Shown here one piece after another: positions 9,066 through 15,050 of a stretch of 22,497 nt of DNA (its first letter is position 1; every line of letters begins with the position of its first letter). Origin of the DNA: a virus. The notes beneath the pieces are model-generated. The model was not told the DNA's origin. It worked only from the letters and a program-made list of their open reading frames with translations, and searched no databases. The stretch is taken from IMG/VR virus record IMGVR_UViG_3300020450_000103, positions 1-22,497 of that record. One strand, written 5' to 3'. The translations under genes were made by a program, and so were the position numbers.

Positions 9066-10333
9066 TTGTAGTTGATACAATTGAAAAGTTTGAAAGACTT
9101 AAAGAAGGTGTCAAAAAAACTCCTTTCCTATACTTACAATTATATTCAGATATAAATAAACACCCGTTAGAAAATAGAGTATCGTGTTATTATATATTAT
9201 CGCCAAGTGGTAATGAATATATTGTACCAGTAAATCACATAGAGAATGTTATTGATTGTAGTGAAAAGTTAGAAACAAATGAGAAGATTGCAATATATGA
9301 TTTGAAAAATATTGAACACACCGCCATGATAGTGGCGCCAAATCAATATGATTTAAATTGGAATCGATATATCAAAATAAATCAACCAGTTGATACAACT
9401 GAATATTTGACTAATGCTCACAACTTTTATTACAGAACACATTACGATAAAGAAAATGTAAATGACATAATACCATTAGTAAAACATTTGGAATATTTCA
9501 AAGCTCTTGGTAAAGAGTTATTGGATTATTTAGAAACAGATGATGACCAAACCATATTAACTACATTAAAAGAAATTGAAAAAAATGGTTTACAAACAAC
9601 AGAAAAGTTTGTATATTCAGAGTATAATCCATTTACATCGACAGGTAGACCAAGTAATAGATTTGGTGGTATGAACTTCGCAGCTTTGAATAAAAATGAT
9701 GGAAGTAGGAGACAATTTATCAGTAGGTTCGATGATGGGTGGTTAGTTGAATTTGATTACGATGCCTATCATCCAAGATTGATTGGTGAAAAACTAAAGT
9801 ATGATTTTCCAAAGGGTTCAGTACACGAACATTTTGCAAAATTATATGGTGTTGATTATGATGAAAGTAAGGCCTTGACATTTAAATATATGTATGGAAC
9901 AGTTCCACCAGAGATGAGAAGTCATCCATTCTTTGGTAAAGTACATAAATATGTGATGAAATTATGGGATAAGTTTATTCGATTAAAATCAACGGATTTT
10001 CTATTATCTGATATTTATAATAGGAAGATATATAGGAAAAATTTACTCGATATGAACCCAAATAAATTGTTCAATTATATGATACAATTGATGGAAACTG
10101 AAAATAATATCAGAGTATTGAGTGATTTATTACCCAAAATAAAAGAGTATAATAGTAAAATAATACTTTATAATTATGATTCTTTTTTGTTTGATTTTGA
10201 TGTGAAAGTTGATAAATTAGACTACTTAAAAAAGGTAAAGGTTATTTTAGAACAAGATGGTAAATACCCAACCAAAGTTAAAATGGGAAAAAATTACCAC
10301 GAAATGGATGACATAACGGAGAGACTTGTATGA
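9038..10333 (+). CDS. Short, divergent family A DNA polymerase (PolA-like)
   Basis: A 431-residue protein with the core motifs of family A DNA polymerases in order. These are NPFTSTGRPSNRF...GSRRQF (template/primer region, about 197-227), motif A EFDYDAYHPRLIGE with the metal-binding Asp (about 235-248), motif B ESKALTFKYMYG (aligning with the Pol I O-helix K758, F762 and Y766-G), and motif C LYNYDSFLFD (normally VHDE). Oddities: the steric-gate Glu of motif A is His, the first Arg of motif B is missing, and motif C reads YDS with its Glu lost. The N-terminal 150 residues resemble a shrunken 3'-5' exonuclease fold (YLQLYSDINKHPLENRVSCYYILS) whose D-x-E motif is gone. So it may be a specialised or low-activity polymerase. 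The start overlaps thyX; a TTG at 9053 is an alternative. Confidence 0.75.
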   Translation: MEQTLLGKVIVVDTIEKFERLKEGVKKTPFLYLQLYSDINKHPLENRVSCYYILSPSGNEYIVPVNHIENVIDCSEKLETNEKIAIYDLKNIEHTAMIVAPNQYDLNWNRYIKINQPVDTTEYLTNAHNFYYRTHYDKENVNDIIPLVKHLEYFKALGKELLDYLETDDDQTILTTLKEIEKNGLQTTEKFVYSEYNPFTSTGRPSNRFGGMNFAALNKNDGSRRQFISRFDDGWLVEFDYDAYHPRLIGEKLKYDFPKGSVHEHFAKLYGVDYDESKALTFKYMYGTVPPEMRSHPFFGKVHKYVMKLWDKFIRLKSTDFLLSDIYNRKIYRKNLLDMNPNKLFNYMIQLMETENNIRVLSDLLPKIKEYNSKIILYNYDSFLFDFDVKVDKLDYLKKVKVILEQDGKYPTKVKMGKNYHEMDDITERLV

Positions 10334-12762
10334 CAATCATTGAAAAGATTTTATTAGAATTATGTGCAAAGGATGTGGTAGAAGATGGGATGCCAGATTT
10401 TACAAATGAAAAACACCTGTTAGCATTGAATGAAGTATTGGTTGAGTTGAATTGGCCAATGGATGCCAGAAGTGAGTTATTATATACATTGATGGAAAAA
10501 GAAAATATAGAAGATAAGTATCCAGCAGTAAGTATAGATAGTAAAGATGGTTCAAAAAAGACAGTATATTTTAAATCTAAAGAAAAAAGAGATGCTGCAA
10601 TAAAAAAGGGTACTCACGAAAAATCATCTGAAAAGGATCCAGACGATAAAGATGATAAAAAACAAACATCAACAAAAGTTACGGATTTTGAGAGACAACC
10701 AACTTCTGATGATGACAAAGAAGAAAAACCACAGGAAGATGAAAAAGATATTATAAAACGAATTGAATCAAAAAATGTAGCGAGTGGAAGAAAGCATGTA
10801 AATAGTAGATTTGATGAAGATAGAATAAATCAAATAAAAATAGACCATCCTGAGTATGAAGAGTATGAGGAAGATTTAAAACTATTAGAAGATTTATTAA
10901 GTGAACTTACACATCCTGATACTGCTCCAGAAAGGAAACAAGAAATAGCTGTACAATTAAGAAATGATTTTGGTTTAAAAATTAACTCACCTACAACAAA
11001 TGAGCAGGGACAAGAAAAACCAATAAAACTATATATTACAAGATTACCAAGTGGTAAACCAGCACCAAGATTTATAGAAAAGTTTTTAACAGGAGGAAAA
11101 AAGGATCCAGCTTCTGGTACTCCATCAACACCACAAGCTCGTTTAGTCGATGAAATAAATAATCATTTACCAGAAGATGACCAAATTAGTGCAAATAATA
11201 TTGGTGGTGATAATGAAAGTAGACAAAAACAAAATTTTGTTACTGATGCTAAGCCATCATTCAGTACACCCAAAAGAACCAAAACACGAAAAAATCCTAA
11301 AGCTAATTTTAGGAAAAAAGATAAAAATAATCCTGGTTATGATGTTGATGGTAATAAACTATACATTACAGATCCTGTAGTGGAATCCATTTTTGCAGAT
11401 CCACCATTATCAGATTTAGAAGATAAAGAAGCTGGTAGTGATGTAATGCATTCACTTGAGGGTCCTGGTGATGAGGATGGTAATTTAATAGCCGCCAATA
11501 CTCCAGAAAATCAAAGGAAACACATGGAGTGGATGGTAGATGAAAATGCCGCTAATCAAAAAATTAAAGATAGATGTGATGAATATATTAGAATGTTAGA
11601 GTCTCAGGATCCAAGAGATGAAACTGAAATAAAAAAATTCAAAGACTTGAAAAAGTCTATTGAAAATTATGAAAATAAAATGAAAAAAATATTAAAGGAA
11701 AAGAAAATACCATCTAAAGAAGCTGAAGATGCAGTCAAAAAAGCAAATGCTGAACTGATGGATGATATGCATAATGCTCATCCTAATATGGCGGAAGGTA
11801 TTGCTAAACAAGTAGCCGAAGTCGCATTGGTTCAACAAGAGTTGGCCGCTGGTGAAGAGTGTTATTTACCTACAGCTGGTAATTTTCCTGGTGGAGATAA
11901 GGTTAGAGTTACTCGTGATGGAACTACTGTTGAAAAGGTAGTTGGTGTAAGTGTTAAATATGGTAGAGGTAGTGGAAATACACAAATATATGGATTTCCC
12001 GCAGAGGCAGCTTCTGTTAGTAAATACGCTGAAGTTCCGCAAAAGGAAGGTGAAAGTGATGAGGCTCACAAGAAACGAAAAGATGAAGTTAGAACAAGAA
12101 GTGGTGGTAAAGTAGGACAACCAGGATATTCTATCGGTGTACGAGATGATATAATAGATGATAGAAATAAACATGATGAAGTTTTAGATAGCTCTGGATT
12201 AGGTGATGCTGTTAAAGATAAAGATGAATTACATAAAATAAATACAGAAATAAAAGATGAAATCGATAGATATAAGGAAGAGCAACGAAAAGCTGGTAAA
12301 TCAGAAGAACAAATAGAAATAGATTTACAAGACCACATGAAAGAATTTATGTCAAGTGGTAGTCCATCAATTAACGAAAGGTTTGAAAAATCAATAGATA
12401 GAGTAAAACTTCGTAAAATAATAACTGGTTCAGAAGATAAACAACACAGTAATACTAACATGGCTAGAAAATGTGACCCGATAGAATTTATAAATTTGGC
12501 AACTATAGGTTCAGTTATAAGAGAAGGACAAGGTATGCCATCTTTAGCATGGAATCATCAAGAGTATAAAAATGGTGACTACAAATCAGAAACAGTTGAA
12601 CCAGATGATGTAGATATGACTAATCTTGCTTGTTGGGGATTTTTATCGAGGATGTATCGTTCAAGTGGTAGAGCAAAAGGTGGTGGTATTTTAACTACTG
12701 GTACTGGTGAATGTGATGGTATCACAACATCACCTGGCGTAGATACGGATGTAAACGCATAA
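10330..12762 (+). CDS. Very large charged protein of unknown function
   Basis: An 810-residue hydrophilic protein that I do not recognise. It starts inside the stop of the polymerase-like gene (ATGA), so it is translationally coupled. The N-terminal 60 residues form a compact helical region (EKILLELCAKDVVEDGMPDF, then a Leu-rich helix). A small basic motif KKTVYFKSKEKRDAAIKKGT follows (about 76-95). Then comes a long Asp/Glu/Lys-rich, probably disordered linker (98-140), further charged helical segments with coiled-coil character (about 410-500), and a C-terminal part with EECYLPTAGNFPGGDKVRVT (about 515-535) that looks folded. The extreme C-terminus is Gly/Thr-rich with several Cys. There is no membrane segment, signal peptide or enzyme motif. 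It may be a virion, head-scaffold or DNA-associated protein; I cannot choose between these. Confidence 0.75.
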   Translation: MTIIEKILLELCAKDVVEDGMPDFTNEKHLLALNEVLVELNWPMDARSELLYTLMEKENIEDKYPAVSIDSKDGSKKTVYFKSKEKRDAAIKKGTHEKSSEKDPDDKDDKKQTSTKVTDFERQPTSDDDKEEKPQEDEKDIIKRIESKNVASGRKHVNSRFDEDRINQIKIDHPEYEEYEEDLKLLEDLLSELTHPDTAPERKQEIAVQLRNDFGLKINSPTTNEQGQEKPIKLYITRLPSGKPAPRFIEKFLTGGKKDPASGTPSTPQARLVDEINNHLPEDDQISANNIGGDNESRQKQNFVTDAKPSFSTPKRTKTRKNPKANFRKKDKNNPGYDVDGNKLYITDPVVESIFADPPLSDLEDKEAGSDVMHSLEGPGDEDGNLIAANTPENQRKHMEWMVDENAANQKIKDRCDEYIRMLESQDPRDETEIKKFKDLKKSIENYENKMKKILKEKKIPSKEAEDAVKKANAELMDDMHNAHPNMAEGIAKQVAEVALVQQELAAGEECYLPTAGNFPGGDKVRVTRDGTTVEKVVGVSVKYGRGSGNTQIYGFPAEAASVSKYAEVPQKEGESDEAHKKRKDEVRTRSGGKVGQPGYSIGVRDDIIDDRNKHDEVLDSSGLGDAVKDKDELHKINTEIKDEIDRYKEEQRKAGKSEEQIEIDLQDHMKEFMSSGSPSINERFEKSIDRVKLRKIITGSEDKQHSNTNMARKCDPIEFINLATIGSVIREGQGMPSLAWNHQEYKNGDYKSETVEPDDVDMTNLACWGFLSRMYRSSGRAKGGGILTTGTGECDGITTSPGVDTDVNA

Positions 12763-12763
12763 C

Positions 12764-13177
12764 ATGAAAACCCAACTACTCTGCACTTTCGTAAAGAAAG
12801 AAAACCTTGATAAGATAGTCAATATCATTATCACTTGCAATGAAATATTGTATGATAAGATATACATCTTTTCCAATAAGGAAGATTCAAATCAATTAAT
12901 CTGTACTTATAATGTGGAGTATATAGAAAATTTTCAAGAGGGTATTATAGATACCATTTCACTACATAGAAAAAAACAAACAAATACATTGTATACAATC
13001 AATGCCTTAAATGAAGTTATAAGGTCTAAAAATGGTGGTGTGTTGGACAAATCATTTCAAGTAGATTGGGGTGAATTTCAAAACTCATTATTACTCACAA
13101 ACGACTCTGGACTTAATATTATTAAGACAAAGATACATAAAATTATAAATATTAACGATTGGGAAATTGACTACTAA
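12764..13177 (+). CDS. Conserved-looking small phage protein of unknown function
   Basis: A 137-residue acidic, soluble protein. It has MKTQLLCTFVKKENLDKIVN at the N-terminus, a central ISLHRKKQTNTLYTINALNE (about 66-85), and a C-terminal VDWGEFQNSLLLTNDSGL (about 99-116). From memory, proteins with this wording (TLYTINALN, VDW..y.N.lLLtN.sGL) occur as hypothetical proteins in T4-like cyanophages and related marine phages, so it is probably a widespread T4-like family. No function is known to me. It starts one base after the preceding stop and is the last gene of this block, followed by a terminator. The single-domain size and fine-grained conservation suggest a regulatory or assembly role, but that is a guess. 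Confidence 0.75.
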   Translation: MKTQLLCTFVKKENLDKIVNIIITCNEILYDKIYIFSNKEDSNQLICTYNVEYIENFQEGIIDTISLHRKKQTNTLYTINALNEVIRSKNGGVLDKSFQVDWGEFQNSLLLTNDSGLNIIKTKIHKIININDWEIDY

Positions 13178-13195
13178 AAAAAATACAATCTAACG

Positions 13196-13224
13196 AAAAA
13201 CTAACTAAATATGTTAGTTTTTTT
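13196..13224 (+). terminator. Rho-independent terminator after the thyX-to-small-protein block
   Basis: AAAAACTAAC (13196-13205) pairs perfectly with GTTAGTTTTT (13213-13222) around a 7-base loop and runs into further T residues. The stem is AT-rich but 10 bp long. It separates the upstream block from the TonB/lipoprotein cassette. Confidence 0.75.
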
Positions 13225-13227
13225 ATT

Positions 13228-13311
13228 TTGATCTTATATTTATATAGCGAGACTGACTCGGATATGCCAACAGGTAATAAGGATAAAACACACGAGTGGT
13301 CAGTTAGTTAA
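13228..13311 (+). promoter_or_regulatory. Promoter-like element and structured 5' leader of the TonB-like cassette
   Basis: An AT-rich TTATATTTATATAG (13234-13247) lies just before a GC-richer stretch that can fold. ACTGA+CTCG (13252-13260) pairs with CGAG (13293-13296) and TCAGT (13300-13304), leaving a 3-base bulge. Inside it, TGCC (13265-13268) can pair with GGTA (13273-13276). The same stretch also holds a 15-codon open frame, 13264-13311, reading MPTGNKDKTHEWSVS with no clear ribosome binding site. It may be a regulatory leader or a leader peptide. I could not match it to a known riboswitch class. Confidence 0.4.
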
Positions 13312-13337
13312 TAAAACCCAAATCGGAGAACAAAAAA

Positions 13338-13676
13338 ATGAAGCGACTTTTTTGTTTAATACTGATGGGAGTGTTGGCCTCCCAAAACTCACTTTCGGGT
13401 GAGAGCCAATTACCTCAAGTAAAAAAACCATTTAATCTTAGTTATAATGATTTTGATTCTAAAGTACATCAACAAACTGAATTGATAGGTGATGTAATTG
13501 TTAGATTCATAATAGATGAGAATGGTAAAGTCATACAACCTGAAATAATTGATACCTTTAATCTAGTTTTGAATGATGTTATTATTGACAAGGTAAAGCA
13601 AATGAAGTTTTCACCACCACTTCAAAATGGCAGACCTGTCAAAGTTAGATACAAACTACCAATTGTATTCAAGTGA
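13338..13676 (+). CDS. Secreted or membrane-anchored TonB C-terminal domain protein
   Basis: A 112-residue protein. Residues 1-20 (MKRLFCLILMGVLASQNSLS) form a positively charged, hydrophobic export signal or short membrane anchor. Residues about 48-111 match the TonB C-terminal domain: GDVIVRFIIDENGKVIQPEI, a helix IIDKVKQMKFSPP, then NGRPVKVRYKLPIVF. In bacteria this domain lies in the periplasm and grips the TonB box of outer-membrane receptors to transmit energy from ExbB/ExbD. Here the usual Pro-rich spacer is missing (only about 25 residues link the two parts), so it probably cannot span the periplasm like a full TonB. It could supplement or block host TonB. ATG chosen with GGAG ten bases upstream. 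The stop overlaps the lipoprotein's GTG start (GTGA). No ExbB/ExbD is visible nearby. Confidence 0.85.
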   Translation: MKRLFCLILMGVLASQNSLSGESQLPQVKKPFNLSYNDFDSKVHQQTELIGDVIVRFIIDENGKVIQPEIIDTFNLVLNDVIIDKVKQMKFSPPLQNGRPVKVRYKLPIVFK

Positions 13677-14008
13677 AACATACATGGATAATGGTCAGTT
13701 TAATACTGGCCATTTCCTGTTCAAAAGAACCAATTGAGGAGATACACCCTGAACCAGTTATATTTACAGAAAGTACATCCGTATGCCATTGTTATAATAG
13801 TGCCGTGAGTATTTACAGAGCGTTATTGTGGGAAAATAAATTAGAATATAGACAGACATTTTGGAAGTTGAGAGAAGAATGTTTTGTCAATTATGGAGCT
13901 TTACTGTTTTATCCATCAGAGTGTAATAATCCATTTCATTTGGAGTTATTAGCTGACTCATTACGAAATGCGGGTATTGATATCAATGAAGGTATAAATC
14001 AACCATAA
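13673..14008 (+). CDS. Small cysteine-rich lipoprotein
   Basis: A 111-residue protein starting at GTG within the TGA of the TonB-like gene (GTGA overlap), so the two are translationally coupled. No separate ribosome binding site is seen. MKHTWIMVSLILAISCSKEP is a lipoprotein signal: basic start, hydrophobic core, then LAISC with Cys16 as the lipidated residue, followed by SKEP, a pattern common in Bacteroidota-type lipoproteins. The mature part has four more Cys (VCHC at 38-40, EECF near 70, SECN near 84), suited to disulfides in the periplasm, and otherwise looks helical. Function unknown. By analogy with phage T5 Llp, a small lipoprotein that blocks the TonB-dependent receptor FhuA, a superinfection-blocking role is possible. 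An outer-membrane spanin is less likely because no partner is seen. Confidence 0.75.
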   Translation: MKHTWIMVSLILAISCSKEPIEEIHPEPVIFTESTSVCHCYNSAVSIYRALLWENKLEYRQTFWKLREECFVNYGALLFYPSECNNPFHLELLADSLRNAGIDINEGINQP

Positions 14009-14009
14009 A

Positions 14010-14048
14010 AATAAATTACATTTTCAGGAATTTACTTTATATATATTA
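14010..14048 (+). promoter_or_regulatory. Promoter-like block, second copy
   Basis: AATAAATTACATTTT (14010-14024), identical to 8304-8318, is followed by TTATATATATTACT (14037-14050). It lies right after the lipoprotein stop and about 15-20 bases before the candidate small RNA, whose start it would set near 14050-14060. The identical 15-mer followed by a TATATAT element in both gaps makes chance less likely, though the sequence is AT-rich throughout. Confidence 0.5.
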
Positions 14049-14052
14049 CTAT

Positions 14053-14127
14053 ATGAAGATTTTCAGACGGCTCCAAATTTTAGTATCCACCTACTACCAT
14101 GCTTAAAAAGAGGAGCCGTCTTTTTTT
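14053..14127 (+). ncRNA. Candidate small RNA (or leader peptide) ending in a strong terminator
   Basis: AGACGGCTCC (14065-14074) pairs perfectly with GGAGCCGTCT (14112-14121), followed by TTTTTT. The 37-base loop is too long for a plain terminator and has an inner hairpin: TAGTA (14081-14085) with TACTA (14092-14096), exposing a TCCACC loop that could meet G-rich ribosome binding sites. The promoter-like block ends just upstream, so a transcript of roughly 70 bases is plausible. The same stretch also encodes a 17-codon open frame (14053-14106, MKIFRRLQILVSTYYHA). That frame lacks a ribosome binding site and would overlap the hairpin, so I favour RNA. Confidence 0.5.
14065..14127 (+). terminator. 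Strong GC-rich terminator before the gp32 gene
   Basis: A 10-bp perfect stem, AGACGGCTCC (14065-14074) with GGAGCCGTCT (14112-14121), is followed by a run of seven T from 14121. It is one of the most GC-rich hairpins in an otherwise AT-rich window. It isolates gp32 from the upstream TonB/lipoprotein cassette and forms the 3' end of the candidate small RNA. Confidence 0.8.
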
Positions 14128-14164
14128 GCCTTTTAGCAAATTAAAATCGTTTTTAATCAATCAA

Positions 14165-14205
14165 GGTTATATTTATTATTGTATCGTTAAATGATACCAA
14201 TTAAC
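14165..14205 (+). promoter_or_regulatory. Leader of gp32 with promoter-like element and possible pseudoknot
   Basis: GGTTATATTTATTATT (14165-14180) is promoter-like. After it, GTATC (14181-14185) pairs with GATAC (14193-14197), and the loop bases GTTAA (14186-14190) can pair with TTAAC (14201-14205), an H-type pseudoknot layout. About 25 bases of unstructured A/T-rich sequence follow up to GGAG (14231-14234) and the ATG at 14242. T4 gene 32 has the same order (pseudoknot, unstructured stretch, ribosome binding site) and uses it for repression of translation by its own product. The zero-length first loop makes full pairing tight. Confidence 0.5.
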
Positions 14206-14241
14206 AATGAATATTAAACATAAATCAATAGGAGTTAAACA

Positions 14242-14991
14242 ATGGACTTAAATGCAATCAAAAAGCGTCTTAGTCAATTACAGACTACGAACAATCGTAC
14301 TTCCAGTCTTTGGAAACCACAACCAGGAAAAACACAAATAAGAATAGTACCCTATTCATTCAATAAGGATAATCCGTTTATTGAATTATTTTTCCATTAT
14401 AATCTTAACAATCGTTCTTATCTTTCACCAATCTCATTTGGTAGACCAGACCCGATTGAAGAGTTCGCACAGAAACTAAAAGGTTCTGGTAACAAAGAAG
14501 ATTATCAGTTGGCAAGAAAGTTGGAAGCAAAAATGAGAACTTTTGCACCAGTAGTTGTTCGTGGAGAAGAAAGACAAGGCGTTAGGTTTTGGGGTTTTGG
14601 TAAAACCGTTTACCAAGAACTATTATCAATAATTGCTGATCCTGATTATGGTGATATCACCGATCCTGTAAATGGTCGTGATGTTGTTGTGGAGTTTATC
14701 ACTGCTGAAGAAAGTGGTGCTAGTTTTCCAAAAACCAATATCAGAGTCAAGCCTAATCAAACTGCCATCTCTGATGATCCAGATGTATTGGAGTTAGTCA
14801 AAACACAACAAGAGATTAGTGAAATCTATCAAGAGTTGAGTTATGATGACTTAACAGGTGTATTAAATGAGTGGTTAAATCCAAGTGAAGATACAACAGA
14901 GGAAACTCAAGTATCAACTGCTGATTTGGCCGCTAGTAATAAAACAGTATCCAATACAACTGAAGCATTTGACGAACTATTTAATTCGTAA
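14242..14991 (+). CDS. 32: gp32-like single-stranded DNA-binding protein
   Basis: A 249-residue protein of the T4 gp32 family. It coats single-stranded DNA during replication, recombination and repair. The N-terminus (MDLNAIKKRLSQLQ) is the basic helical segment used for cooperative binding. The core (about 22-160) has the OB-type pattern LWKPQPGKTQIRIVPY, PFIELFFHYNLNNRSYLSP and VRFWGFGKTVYQELLSIIAD. After a short linker the C-terminus is acidic and Ser/Thr-rich, ending EAFDELFNS, as in the gp32 tail that contacts partner proteins. There are no cysteines at all, so the T4 zinc site is missing. Start ATG with GGAG seven bases upstream. It has its own leader and is followed by its own terminator. 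Confidence 0.9.
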   Translation: MDLNAIKKRLSQLQTTNNRTSSLWKPQPGKTQIRIVPYSFNKDNPFIELFFHYNLNNRSYLSPISFGRPDPIEEFAQKLKGSGNKEDYQLARKLEAKMRTFAPVVVRGEERQGVRFWGFGKTVYQELLSIIADPDYGDITDPVNGRDVVVEFITAEESGASFPKTNIRVKPNQTAISDDPDVLELVKTQQEISEIYQELSYDDLTGVLNEWLNPSEDTTEETQVSTADLAASNKTVSNTTEAFDELFNS

Positions 14992-15005
14992 ATAATAATA
15001 AACAG

Positions 15006-15040
15006 ATAGAAGGCGTTTAAATACGCCTTCTATTTATTTT
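15006..15040 (+). terminator. Terminator after gp32
   Basis: ATAGAAGGCGT (15006-15016) and ACGCCTTCTAT (15023-15033) form a perfect 11-bp stem around a 6-base loop, followed by TTATTTT. It lies between the gp32 stop (14991) and the UvsX start (15051). It would let gp32 be made at levels different from the downstream recombination operon. Some read-through into uvsX is likely, as no clear new promoter fits in the ten bases left. Confidence 0.8.
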
Positions 15041-15050
15041 GGAGATAAGA

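Noticed and set aside
13144-13151. TATAAATA, the T4 late promoter core
   Set aside because: It lies inside the end of the preceding gene and is followed by a terminator at 13196, so it would not drive the TonB cassette. Another copy at 2928 is inside a tail gene. Both fit chance in AT-rich DNA.
13240-13337. tRNA or tmRNA-like gene in the gap
   Set aside because: No acceptor stem, TTC-type arm or CCA end can be drawn; the pairing is a single bulged stem.
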